Shown one piece after another: positions 42,001 to 49,165 of a stretch of DNA of 64,000 nt. Origin of the DNA: Siphonodentalium dalli. Lineage: Eukaryota > Mollusca > Scaphopoda > Gadilida > Siphonodentaliidae. The translations under genes and the position numbers were made by a program. The number at the start of each line of letters is the position of its first letter. Positions within the stretch are counted from its first letter, which is position 1. Where the stretch lies: the NCBI GenBank assembly GCA_032622095.1, contig CP136061.1:221001148-221065147 (forward strand), in the 5' to 3' direction. Under the pieces are notes generated by a model, which made no database searches, was not told the origin of the DNA, and worked only from the letters and a program-made list of their open reading frames with translations.

Positions 42001-44977
42001 GTTGTTGTTAAGTGTATCGTTACTATTTATTGTTATTGCTGTGTATATGTATATAATTTCGTTCATTGAAATAAACATTGATTTTAACACATACCCATAG
42101 TATGAGTCAATATACCACACGCCTAGTAACAGTCAACAGGTGGGTAAATGTCCGGTGGGGAAATGTCCGCTTTGATATTTTGAAAGTGGGGAAATGTCCG
42201 GTGGGTAAATGTCCGGGTGGGGAAATGTCCACTTTGCCATTTCAAGTGCGGGTGGGGAAATGTCCGGTGGGGAAATGTCCGGGATTCACAGAGCGCAGTA
42301 AAAGTGTTCATGATTTCGTTTCGTTTCTGTTTGATAAATATTGTTGGCATTTTTAACAACCCGAAAAATATGAAATAAAATCCTGTCATTCTCTCACAAT
42401 TACGATATAAAATGCTGCTATCCTCTCACAATTATGTTTGGGTATTATTAATAGTTATTAGGGTCATGAAGTGAACATAATGACTCCATATTTCAACCAT
42501 TGTTTCATAAGTTTAATTGACATATTTCATCTCTCCTATTTTCGTTCTCCTGTCGTAGTACTGATCAATTTAAATTTTGTAGACTCACTTCGCCCTATAG
42601 AACGGCCACTTCGCCTTATTTTTATAGTAGGACGAAGTCATTTCGCCCTGAAAATCTGGTCTAGGCTGGTCCCTGTCTATATCATAGTTTTGAACTTACG
42701 AGTTAGTTGCATTAATCATGCATAGCATGTGAAATTCACATTGTTAAAAATGAGGCAATGAACACAAATAAAGCTACACAAAATGTGCACTCCCTTCTCA
42801 ATGTAATCAAATAATTGAAAACAAATGCATTTTATAGCCTTTATAATGCATTCTATGACAACGTAAACATATGCTATATGTAATGTATCTTATGATACCA
42901 CAAAACAGCATAAATTTCATTAAAAGTTCTTCCATAGGCTTCATTTTGTGATTTAAATTTGTTGTAAATTGCGATTCGTGTGCACGCGATAAAAGATACA
43001 ATGCCCCACACACAGTAAACAATTGTCACGAACATTATGAGCTTTAGATCGCAAATCTTGCACGTTTATGGGGAAGATAACTACTATCGGGGGTTAATAT
43101 TTAGATGTAAATTATATTTATAAACATGACACGAGCGATTAAATCACATAATAATTGAATGTAAGACAACAATATTAACAAGTTTTTCATCAACATATCC
43201 TGAATTTATTATGCACCTGGTAAAATTGTGAAGCTTAATGCCATTACTAAATTGTCTGGCAATCTGATCATTGTTGATGTGTTCTTGTGATGAAAAACAA
43301 TTCTAACTGATGTGCCAAAAAATTGGATTTAGTAACTTGTCCATTCTTGAAAAGGGAATGAGACAGTTGAAAATAGCATATTTTGTGCTATTGAACCAGA
43401 TGATATAGCGATGAACCAGACATCAAAAGAGGAACTGGATTGTATCGATTGCAGCCTGTGTCATTGTAAATAATTATAGAAGGGGTCAGTTCAAAACCAG
43501 AGGAATGATAGTGACTTTGATGGAGTTGTCGACTTGTCGTTTAGCTAGTCAAGACTTTTATGTGTGCTGCAGAATTAATGGAACAATTCCTCTGTACACA
43601 GTGACCTATGGATGTTTATTTTATGTCGTATAATACCTTCACTACAGATATGTGTATCCGTGGCGGATATACGTGTGACATTGTCACCACTTATACTGTA
43701 TTCACAATGGTGGTGCTATATTCTCTATATTGAAAAAATTCTAAATATTGAACTAGGGATAGTATGTGTGATAAAATAATATGTACAGTACAGTTACTGA
43801 GTTACTGCCCAGAATCATAATCCATAATCATAGTTTTATGTTGTATATAACATTACAGATGTGTATATGTGTGGTGGATATAATGGAACAATGGTACACA
43901 ACGATCTATGGAAGTTTGATCTTCATAATTACACATGGACGAGGATGCCATCGTTGTTACCGACTCCATGTTACTTCCATTCAGCAGCTATTACTGAGGT
44001 GCGTAATTCAAATTGTAACCCCTCAAGCTGCTTGCAAAGATCCTCCTGTACAGTAATGCCCTAAATAATCGACTCCTTAGACACAACAGAATTATGGGTA
44101 ACTTTTCAGGATTTATTTGGAAATATGGCTTGTTGCCATTCACTGGAAAGCTCTCAACAAAAAAAGACCTTAAAACATAAGAATTTCCTCACTTATTATC
44201 CTGAGACATAATGCAAATGACACATTTAAATGTTACTGACACTCATAGTCGCAATTGCAATGATTATTCCAAGTGAATGAATTCTGACAATTACCTCTAT
44301 AGCTGGAATTTGTATTACTCCCCTTTGCACTGGAGCATCACATGGAACACATAGAGAGTAATCAATTGGTTCCAATAATTACGTTAAATAATTCACGAGA
44401 GGCGAGAGACGTTGGTAACTTGGTAAGAAATGAGTGCGCGTTAGCGCACGAGTTTCTTACCCAAACGTCTCTCGCCTCGAGTGAATTATTGAACGTAATT
44501 TTCGGAACTAATTGATTACTCTATTTATTACACTTCTGCATCAATTTGGTTCGCCAAATATGATTAAAACACACATAATTAATGCATGAATGTCCCGATG
44601 TGAAATCTTCCCCAGGATTCAGAAAAAATTGTGATTTGCAGGAGCCTAATTTAGATCTGGTTCAAGAGGGGGGAGGGTGCAGTTGGACACTCCAACCACA
44701 TCCCTACACCTCAGTGCCATCTTGACTGAGGTGTGGTAACGTGATACCTTATACTTTCCAGACTGGATGCATGTATATATTTGGTGGTGTCATGAAAGAG
44801 AACAATGAAGATAAGAGAACGAATCACCTGCTTAAAATCTGGCTTGACATTCCGTCATTGGCTGAGATATGTTGGGAGCATATATCGTCACGACACGGCT
44901 CGAAGCTCTCGGAATTAAACACCAGTTCGCTTTATGATATAGGTTTACCAAAGTACCTTATAGATAGGCTCGTTTGA
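20941..44977 (+). CDS. KLHDC10: KLHDC10 ortholog, ten exons, complete
   Basis: Kelch-domain protein 10: in vertebrates a substrate receptor of CUL2-Elongin B/C ligases that reads C-terminal degrons, including Ala tails from ribosome quality control; the fly homolog is Slim. Exons are 20941-21013, 24498-24658, 26568-26652, 35295-35449, 35833-35972, 37003-37087, 37723-37789, 40300-40347, 43859-43998 and 44762-44977. They join in frame to 389 residues and a TGA stop (human: 442, mainly a longer N-terminus). Intron phases are 1,0,1,0,2,0,1,1,0. Six kelch Gly-Gly pairs are at residues 56-57, 118-119, 171-172, 221-222, 277-278 and 326-327, consistent with a six-bladed propeller. Family signatures seen are PAPRSGHR, TYYPLFKELWRYNLAT, GGSGIPFG, VGGTTG, RYRHEM, RRCHSCV, ICGGYNG-type and LLKIWLDIPSL. 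Residues 350-359 (SLAEICWEHI) fit the Elongin-C BC-box. An in-frame TGA at 20890-20892 supports the start. Confidence 0.96.
21150..21173. repeat. (TTTCTG)n microsatellite
   Basis: About four units of TTTCTG in KLHDC10 intron 1. Confidence 0.8.
21383..21536. mobile_element. Foldback MITE in KLHDC10 intron 1
   Basis: AGTCCAACAAATTAGGCTAT at the left is inverted at the right (ATAGTCTAATTTGTTGGACT). Inner arms TTTGGACATTTACGA and TCGTAAATGTCCAAA. Confidence 0.85.
21541..21805 (+). mobile_element. Possible tRNA-derived SINE
   Basis: GATTCGCTGAGTGGTTAGCA resembles a Ser/Leu tRNA A-box region, with TGTTCGACTA as a weak B-box about 25 bases on. The 3' part has CATTAAAGAACCC, similar to cores of molluscan SINEs. 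No intact tRNA fold is claimed. Confidence 0.35.
22006..23460. other. KLHDC10 intron 1, middle part
   Basis: AT-rich, without exons or RNA genes that I recognise. Inverted GTATTAATTAACTAAG (22400) and CTTAGTTAATTAACAC (about 23440) might bound a decayed element. Confidence 0.4.
23493..23524 (+). promoter_or_regulatory. Perfect TISU motif with possible alternative KLHDC10 first exon
   Basis: GAACATGGCGGC at 23493-23504 fits the TISU consensus SAASATGGCGGC at all 12 positions. From its ATG (23497) a nine-codon frame (MAAAMFQVV) plus one base runs to a GTATAC donor at 23525. That is phase 1, as exon 2 requires. It lies inside intron 1. A usable second promoter is inferred only. Confidence 0.35.
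24498..24658 (+). CDS. KLHDC10: KLHDC10 exon 2, first kelch repeat
   Basis: Acceptor TTCTCTTTCAG. Encodes residues 25-78 with IPAPRSGHR, SIYCLGGFNP (first Gly-Gly) and TYYPLFKE. The donor is GTGAGT, and a mobile element begins at its sixth base. The open frame continues into that element for 68 codons, which is chance read-through. Confidence 0.96.
24664..25076. mobile_element. Family C hAT-like MITE abutting KLHDC10 exon 2 donor
   Basis: Left end TAAGCCTGCAATTATTGTGT starts at the sixth base of intron 2. Terminal hairpins have GAGGTCCCCAGAGGGTGAAT arms, and the right end is GCAGACTTG. No clear target duplication, so one end may be decayed. Confidence 0.8.
25103..25528. mobile_element. Family C hAT-like MITE, intron 2 second copy
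   Basis: Ends CAAGTCTGTCATTTGCAGAA and CACACTAAACTCACACTTG. Target duplication GACGAGTC (25095-25102) / GACCAGTC (25529-25536), 7 of 8 identical. Confidence 0.85.
26568..26652 (+). CDS. KLHDC10: KLHDC10 exon 3
   Basis: Acceptor ATATTTTCAG, donor GTAATT. Encodes LWRYNLATRKWTKLKTTG and MPQTLASHS, aligning with LWRYHFATGVW...MPRELASMS of the human protein. Too short to show as a long open frame. Confidence 0.95.
26708..29898. mobile_element. 3.2-kb Tc1/mariner-like element without transposase
   Basis: TIRs of about 48 bp: CAGTACACTCATCGTGTG then AAGGAAAACACTCAACACGG on the left, inverted on the right (CCGTGTTGAGTGTTTTCCTT, GAGTGTACTG), next to TA at 26706-26707 and 29899-29900. Sub-terminal tracts are rich in CACCGTG/CACGGTG words. 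No long open frame, so non-autonomous. In KLHDC10 intron 3. Confidence 0.75.
29905..30012. mobile_element. Family B MITE, left arm only
   Basis: CAGTAATGCCCTAAATAATC through GGAAAGCTCTCAC. Begins six bases after the 3.2-kb element and is fused at its right to a truncated family A element. Confidence 0.85.
30013..30216. mobile_element. Family A piggyBac-like MITE, left end lost
   Basis: Hairpins with TTCTCTTATGTATGCC-type arms, right end GCAGCTCCCGTCATGAATGGG followed by TTAA (30217-30220). Confidence 0.8.
30355..30720. repeat. Dispersed repeat, copy 1
   Basis: Shares TAGCTCACCTGAG, GGTCACTGGGTCAAATAGTTGC, CCAGGGCCATAACTC-like words and GAATGGGTTCATATTTGG with 33213-33640, in the same order. 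Ends in an A/T-rich tract. Confidence 0.8.
30987..31779. mobile_element. Helitron-like element, copy 1
   Basis: Starts TATACCCCCCGCAACGAAG, then a (GTCC)n tract and three diverged 170-bp units (GTCCGAGCTTTTATTCCTAC at 31260, 31430, 31600). The 3' end has hairpin GTCCC-ATT-GGGAC, ten bases, then CTAG followed by T, as in Helitrons. A 5' TC is not seen. Confidence 0.55.
31780..33090. other. KLHDC10 intron 3 segment, nothing recognised
   Basis: AT-rich sequence without a supported gene or clear repeat. Confidence 0.5.
33131..33211. repeat. Two-copy palindromic repeat
   Basis: GCCCGCTTTAGCGGGC palindrome followed by GCGGTGTTGAA, then a diverged second copy (GCCCGCTAAAGCTGGC, GCGGTGTTGAA). Confidence 0.75.
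33213..33640. repeat. Dispersed repeat, copy 2
   Basis: Second copy of the 30355-30720 repeat (AGCTCACCTGAGGCAAAATC, GAATGGGTTCATATTT, GTCACTGGGCAAA-ATGGGC). Confidence 0.8.
34440..34841. mobile_element. PiggyBac-like element, family F, copy 1
   Basis: Left end decayed (CTTACCCAACAAAACGGCC), right end GTTCTGTTGGGTAAAGGG followed by TTAA (34842-34845). Two hairpins with TGCATTCTCTTATATATGCG arms. Inverted relative to 61991-62382. Confidence 0.8.
35087..35246. mobile_element. Foldback MITE upstream of KLHDC10 exon 4
   Basis: AATAATCACTTGATTGAAC is inverted at the right (GTTCAATCAAATGATTACTC). The centre is GAGCACAATGCGCTC. Same family as 44355-44522. Ends 48 bp before the acceptor of exon 4. 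Confidence 0.75.
35295..35449 (+). CDS. KLHDC10: KLHDC10 exon 4, second kelch repeat
   Basis: Acceptor TTTGTTTTCAG, donor GTATGT. Encodes VLKVGRYLFTYGGSGIPFG and then ELNVCNLKTLEW...YGQ. It follows the largest intron (8.6 kb), which is filled with repeats. Confidence 0.96.
35833..35972 (+). CDS. KLHDC10: KLHDC10 exon 5, third kelch repeat
   Basis: Acceptor GTATAAACAG, donor GTAATC. Encodes SMTRLDGSFFIVGGTTGTIY and then NSDVHRFSLQSRKWTEL, a full kelch blade with Gly171-Gly172. It ends with two bases of Arg205. Confidence 0.96.
36019..36562. mobile_element. TTAA-bounded element in KLHDC10 intron 5
   Basis: Ends AGGGGGACTG and CAGTCCCCCT with TTAA at 36015-36018 and 36563-36566. Inner inverted words CTGTACACCAG...TGTTAAG and CTTAACAGGTCTGCTGTACA. 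Confidence 0.75.
36567..36720. mobile_element. Family G TTAA element, left portion
   Basis: CCCTTTCTCTACTAAATGG, AAAAGTATATATTGG and GGGATGTTCAGGAGATAT match the left side of 61860-62502 and 46540-46751. The right end is not identified. Shares its TTAA with the preceding element. Confidence 0.65.
37003..37087 (+). CDS. KLHDC10: KLHDC10 exon 6, fourth kelch repeat
   Basis: Acceptor ATCTGTTTAG, donor GTAAGT. Encodes RYRHEMVAYKDHLYMFGGGT and a short tail, matching the ERYRHEIAHDGQRIYILGGGT region of human KLHDC10. Confidence 0.95.
37170..37661. mobile_element. TTAA element, family M, copy 2
   Basis: Starts CCTTTTGGCTGCTATA after TTAA (37166-37169); right end GAAGAGG then ATAA. Contains a hairpin around GCTGGG-GGTACC-CAGC (37477-37530). 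Between KLHDC10 exons 6 and 7. Confidence 0.65.
37723..37789 (+). CDS. KLHDC10: KLHDC10 exon 7
   Basis: Acceptor CTTATTATAG, donor GTATGT at 37790. Encodes VQMFDLNSAQWKAMKTIPDK then TS plus one base. The end of this exon and its donor are repeated downstream as a 39-bp minisatellite. Confidence 0.92.
37781..37945 (+). repeat. 39-bp minisatellite built on the exon 7 splice donor
   Basis: Exon end AGACAAGTG and donor GTRTGT recur at 37790, 37829, 37868 and 37907, exactly 39 bp apart; further copies decay to about 38030. Spacer TATACATAGTATATTAACTC. In the exon 7 frame the repeat gives a TAG right after GMYT. Confidence 0.95.
38261..40247. mobile_element. Family A/F TTAA element interrupted by a second transposon
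   Basis: Left end CCCTTTCATGACATGAGC with hairpin (38307-38373), then a TTAAAGAATGTAAGAAAAAA tandem array (about 38400-38831), the insertion 38832-40007, the rest of the array, a second hairpin (40135-40201), and right end CAGCTCCCATCTTGAAAGG followed by TTAA (40248-40251). Confidence 0.85.
38832..40007. mobile_element. 1.18-kb poly-G/C-ended DNA element, hAT-like
   Basis: Ends CAGGGGGGGGAGGGG and CCCCCCCCCCTG; inner inverted words CGAGACG/ATGTCTCG. The direct repeat AAGAATG flanks it (38825-38831, 40008-40014). No transposase frame. Confidence 0.8.
40300..40347 (+). CDS. KLHDC10: KLHDC10 exon 8 (48-base microexon-like)
   Basis: Acceptor TAATTTTGCAG, donor GTGAGT. Encodes GYPISRRCHSCVLYKH, aligning with FPAARRCHSCVQIKN of the human protein. 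Phase 1 on both sides. Confidence 0.93.
40882..42675. mobile_element. 1.8-kb hAT-like element with exact 8-bp target duplication
   Basis: Ends CAGGGACCAGCC and GGCTGGTCCCTG; target duplication TCTATATC at 40874-40881 and 42676-42683. Sub-terminal CTTCGCCCTA and CTTCGCCTTATTTTT words occur at both ends. No transposase. It encloses the foldback at 41368-42281. In KLHDC10 intron 8. Confidence 0.9.
41368..42281. mobile_element. Foldback element with minisatellite arms
   Basis: Left arm repeats GGACATTTCCCCACC seven times (41368-41475); the right arm is its inverse, GGTGGGGAAATGTCC (42139-42281). Flanked by ACAGAGCGCGGTA (41353-41365) and ACAGAGCGCAGTA (42288-42300). The interior has a GACATGAAAGAGTGTTTTTA tandem at 41555-41700. 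Confidence 0.85.
42684..43550. other. KLHDC10 intron 8 remainder
   Basis: No gene or clear repeat seen. Confidence 0.5.
43559..43690 (+). pseudogene. Two decayed partial copies of KLHDC10 exon 9
   Basis: 43559-43617 matches the exon 9 interior (TATGTGTG, TAATGGAACAAT, TACACA, CTATGGA) with two small insertions. 43643-43675 matches the acceptor plus exon start (ACAGATATGTGTATCCGTGG, GGATATA). Neither keeps a plausible full exon. Confidence 0.5.
43859..43998 (+). CDS. KLHDC10: KLHDC10 exon 9, fifth kelch repeat
   Basis: Acceptor ACATTACAG, donor GTGCGT. Encodes YVYMCGGYNGTMVHNDLWKF and then DLHNYTWTRM...YFHSAAITE. Decayed partial copies of this exon lie 180-300 bp upstream. Confidence 0.96.
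44051..44156. mobile_element. Family B MITE, left arm only
   Basis: CAGTAATGCCCTAAATAATC preceded by TA, through GGAAAGCTCTCAAC; 53 bp after the exon 9 donor. Confidence 0.85.
44355..44522. mobile_element. Foldback MITE upstream of KLHDC10 exon 10
   Basis: Arms of about 57 bp (AGAGTAATCAATTGGTTCC... inverted at ...GGAACTAATTGATTACTCT), centre GAGTGCGCGTTAGCGCAC. Same family as 35087-35246. Confidence 0.85.
44762..44977 (+). CDS. KLHDC10: KLHDC10 exon 10, sixth kelch repeat, BC-box and stop
   Basis: Acceptor TACTTTCCAG. Encodes TGCMYIFGGVM, then KRTNHLLKIWLDIPSLAEIC, and ends ...YLIDRLV before TGA. SLAEICWEHI fits the BC-box [APST]Lxxx[C]xxx[AILV]; human KLHDC10 has Ala where this protein has Cys. 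GLPKYLIDRL near the C-terminus resembles a Cul2-box. No clear AATAAA signal appears before the repeat that starts at 45093. Confidence 0.95.
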   Translation, partial: TGCMYIFGGVMKENNEDKRTNHLLKIWLDIPSLAEICWEHISSRHGSKLSELNTSSLYDIGLPKYLIDRLV

Positions 44978-45034
44978 TGTAATTACCTCATTTAGTTTGT
45001 ATATTATGGCTGAATTGGTTGTTGTCCTGTTGTT

Positions 45035-46345
45035 TTGGGTACTAAGTTAGCCACGTTCGCAGAACAGGGGCCAATACTATAAACTTCTATACCAAACCTG
45101 AGTTTAGTGTGCCTGTCATTTGAAGGATGAGGTCCCCAGAGGGTGAATTTAGTGACGCTATCCTGCATAGCGGGCTGGCATCACCAAATTCACCCTCTGT
45201 GGACCTCATTCTGCATGGCCTCATCTGCTATGGGAGACATAGACTCAGATTGAAGTTCCCAAATGGTGAATATTGTGATGTATACCAATTGGGAACCTCA
45301 ATTATGCAATGAGTTGTCTGCCAATTTGTGGATATAGAGAAACTAAACTAAAAAAGAAATAGAATCTATGTGAAGAAGTTTCTCAAGAAATTTTATAATA
45401 AAGAAGCTTTCCAGAGAAGATGAGGCCTAGGCAGAATGTGGTCCCCAGAGGGTGAATTTAGTGATGCTAGCCTGCTATGTGGGATAGCGTCACTAAATTC
45501 ACCCTCTGGGGACCTCATTCTGCAAATGACATGCACACTAAACTGTTCCATACGTGTAAATAACAGGATGGTAAAAATGTGTGGTTTATAACCCTTGGCC
45601 TTTCTATTGATATTGTGCGAAGATAAATTGTTTACTCAGAAGTGTTTAATCGTAAAATGGTGGGGATTCATGTGGTTTAGAGTTGATGAGTATCACACAT
45701 TCAAAATGGCCGAGGCAATCGCAAATGCGACCAGAAACGAGGAAAAAGGTAATAAGCTAGGATATGACATATCAAATAGTTTTTGGCAGCTACAGTACTA
45801 TTTTTCAAACAAGACAATACCTCAGTTGTGTCCAAACTCACAGTTGTCTGCTCTAGCTGACCAAAGTTGTTAGTCAAAGGATTCTCCTAGATGTTTGGAC
45901 TGGTGTATCCACGAACCTCCGACTAGCCACTTTCGTCAGAATGTTATAGAAAACTATTGAGTACTTCGGAACAAATAAGGTGCCAACTTGTTTTAAAATA
46001 AACTAGCATATGCTCGTGACTGTAAAAATGCTAGTTTTGTGTCAGTTTCTCATATATTATGATTTTGTACAATTGCGCTTGCCTTTGGCCATTTTGAATG
46101 TGTGGTATTCACTGACCTCGAAACCATATGATTCCCCACTGTGCATAAGAAAGCACATGCGACTTGACGATTATAGTACTTGAAATTTTACTGTCTTGTA
46201 AATTGCCTTTGTAGAAGTTTTATAGTATTGTCCCCTGGTATTTTGTTACCAAAGTCCGATGAAACTAGAATGTTGTTATCCAGTTTGGACAAATATCATC
46301 CAGTTTTGAGAACACGCAAATTAGTACCCAAAACCATAGGATAAT
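45035..46345. mobile_element. Decayed inverted-repeat element hosting a family C MITE
   Basis: TTGTTTTGGGTACTAAGTTA and CAATACTATAAACTTCTA on the left recur inverted near 46220-46340 (TAGAAGTTTTATAGTATTG, AGTACCCAAAACCA). A shorter relative is 50238-50672. Confidence 0.55.
45093..45545. mobile_element. Family C hAT-like MITE just after KLHDC10
   Basis: Starts CAAACCTGAGTTTAGTGTG; target duplication TTCTATAC (45085-45092) / TTCCATAC (45546-45553). Double terminal hairpins. 115 bp past the stop codon, so it may lie in the 3' UTR. Confidence 0.85.
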
Positions 46346-46380
46346 GTCCAATTTAGCTGTTGTATGAGCTTCCGGTTCCC

Positions 46381-46472
46381 TACCATGCTATGAATGTCAT
46401 CTGACAAGGCTGGTCCTTGCTACGAATGTCGTCTGACAAGGCAGGTCCTTGCTACGAATGTTGTCTGACAAG
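46381..46472. repeat. 33-bp tandem repeat, about three copies
   Basis: Unit GCTACGAATGTCGTCTGACA-AGGC-GGTCCTT. Confidence 0.85.
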
Positions 46473-46539
46473 GCTATTCCTTTTATAATTTGCTTGAATC
46501 TGGCACCCCTTCCTGTTTGAATTTCTGCACCTCAATTAA

Positions 46540-46751
46540 CCCTTTCTATACAAAATGGATTCTCCTATTATTGATTTTCAGGGATGTTCAGGTAATATCC
46601 AACCCAACGACAGATAAATACTAGTACAGAAGGAGTCCTATTTATTGGAAGGAATTGTTCAGATGTTATAACCATGGGTCTTTTGTTGAACTTTTTATCT
46701 GAACATTTCCTACAGGAACTACCCATCAATGAGTATTTAGTATAAAAAGGG
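46540..46751. mobile_element. Family G TTAA element, intact copy
   Basis: Ends CCCTTTCTATACAAAATGG and AGTATAAAAAGGG; TTAA at 46536-46539 and 46752-46755. This gives the uninterrupted reference for 61860-62502. Confidence 0.85.
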
Positions 46752-47156
46752 TTAAAGATGCTCTATCTCTTCCTGGCAGCACTTCCAACAACAACAACAT
46801 AATTTCTATGAAATTTCTTTCCAAGACACATTTCAATTATTAAAGGAATGGGCGGCCTTCGATGTAGGTTGTAAAAAAAAAAAGAGCAAATTATGATAAT
46901 TTCCTCAAGAATATACTAATAGTATAGCATAATGATGATATGGATGCGATATTATTCACAAAACAAGCTTTGTGTCTGAGAAAATTCAGGGCGAGTGTTT
47001 AGTTTCTCGCAAAAAGCACTTAATTGTTTATAAGCAGAGTCATGATAGTGCGTCATTTCCTTATTTAGATTCGCGCGCATTATACGTCAGTTGTAAAACC
47101 CCTAATTTGGTGCATATAAACTTACAACTCACAATACTACTCATAGTAAATTCCTT

Positions 47157-47945
47157 ATTATACTTCCCGCAACGAAGTTAGGGGGGGTATACTGGAATCA
47201 GCTTGTCCGTCGTGCCGTCTGTCGTCCGTCCATCGTCCATCCATGGATACAAATTTGTCTGGAGTTTTTCTCAGTCATTTTATGATCAATTTCCGTGAAA
47301 CTTGGCACAGACATCAACCACCATGGGAACCTGTGCACCTGCAATTATGACGTCTGTCGAATGTTTTTTGGTGGAGTTATCCCCCCTTTTTCGACTTAGA
47401 ATTTTTTTGCAACATGTATAATTTTGTCCGAGCTTTTATTCCTACATTCTGAGGTCAATATTCGTTAAACTTGGCACAGTTATTTAGTACCATGGGAACC
47501 TGTGCACCTGCGATTATGACGTCTGTCCGACATTTTTTGGTGGAGTTATCCCCCTTTTTCGACTTTTAAATTTTTTTGCAACATGCATAATTTTGTCCGA
47601 GCTTTTATTCCTACATTTTTAGGTCAATGTTTTTTAATCTTGGCACTGTTATTTAGTACCATTGGAACCTGTGCACCTGCGATTATAATGTCTGTCCGAC
47701 TTTCTTTTGTGGAGTTATTCCTCTTTTACGACTTAGAACAGTTTCGCAACATGCATAATTTTGTCCGAGCTTTTATTCCTACATTTTTCGGTCAATAGGT
47801 TTAAGATTAGGGTTAGGGTTGTGCACCTGCAATGGGAACTGTTATTTTATTATTTTAACTAAATGTTTACTGACATGTGAAACATCTTAGTATTTTAAAA
47901 ACATGGGGGGTATCCTTAGTCCCATTGGGACAGTCACACCTCTAG
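47157..47945. mobile_element. Helitron-like element, copy 2
   Basis: Same layout as 30987-31779: CCCGCAACGAAGTTAGGGGG, GTCC-rich tract, GAGCTTTTATTCCTACATT units, 3' hairpin GTCCC-ATT-GGGAC and terminal CTAG (47942-47945). Confidence 0.6.
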
Positions 47946-49063
47946 TTTGGTATGTATTACCATATATAGGTTAGGAGAAAATACTGCAGCGCCATGGAAC
48001 ATTTTCATCTGACGATCCGCTAGTTCCAAGTGTTGGTCTATAAACAAACGGTTTTGTAAAGTTTTTTATGTTTGTTTGCATAACAAAGCATACAAACATG
48101 ACAATAACATGCAATTGATGTGATATTTATGATTGGTATAAGAACAACAATTGTCTATTAAATAATATTCTTTCTGTTTATGGCGATTTTAGCAGATGTG
48201 ACTACTGTAACAGCTATACCCCCACAGTGAAGGCCGCCCGTATCTTTAATACAAAATCACACAAGTGATAAATCTTGTCTTCCATCCAAACATCTTGTGA
48301 TATTCTTGTCTTCCATCCAAACATCTTGTGATATTCTAAAAATAGCCACATTTTCTGTCCCATTACATAGAAAATAATTGTAGAAAAAAAGAATTACTGG
48401 TGACTGGTCTGTCTGACTCAAAATTATTATTATTTACCACAAATCTATAAAGACAGTTCATGGAAGAGATACAACATCTTTAAGAATTTACACAAATCTT
48501 ACAGAGCAGATTAGATAATCACAAATTTCCATTCCACAATAAATGATATATATATAGAGATAATTTGAGCAAAATTGGAAGCAGGCATGAGGCTCCCTGT
48601 GACTCCTTTGGAACAAATCCGTCGACTACCTGCTAAACCACTCTCCATTGTGTCAACACAATTGCAGCCATCATGAATACTCTTGTCGTCATGACAATAG
48701 GGTAGGGCATCGGAATCGTATGCTAACTGCTCATGTAGCCCATTACTGATGTATGCTGTACAACATAGAACGGTCTTAAAAATCAAGCCGTACAACATTC
48801 CACAACTACTGCTAAGTGTCTATTCCCATCTGCAGACAAGTGTGGGTCCAGATGCTGTAACTTTTAAGGTTGAACCACTCCATAACCATGACTGAGTTCA
48901 TTTGTTTCTCTCCCTTTTGGGGCTAGCCAAACGATGGTGTTTGGTTCACTATCAACTGCTTAATAAGACATAGACAATGATAACAATGACACATGAATTT
49001 GCATAAAGAATTGCTTGATATTTGGTCAGATTTACAGTAAGCTATATTTTTCAGAATTTGGCC
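47946..49063. other. No gene recognised
   Basis: Holds a 31-bp direct repeat (CTTGTCTTCCATCCAAACAT...) at 48268-48334. A 95-codon minus-strand frame at 48511-48798 has no recognisable domain. Confidence 0.5.
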
Positions 49064-49067
49064 TTAA

Positions 49068-49165
49068 CCCTTTCACGACGCGAGCTGCGCTGGTGCTGCA
49101 TTAAAGATCCTGTGCATTCTCTTATACATGCAAGACTCCCATGTTGCCATGAGAATCACACGTAC
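49068..49165. mobile_element. Family A MITE fragment
   Basis: TTAA (49064-49067), then CCCTTTCACGACGCGAGCTG and part of a hairpin; the right side is lost. Confidence 0.7.

Noticed and set aside
48511-48798. 95-codon minus-strand frame with several Cys and Asp residues
   Set aside because: No domain recognised, no supporting splice structure, and the sequence upstream has an early stop.
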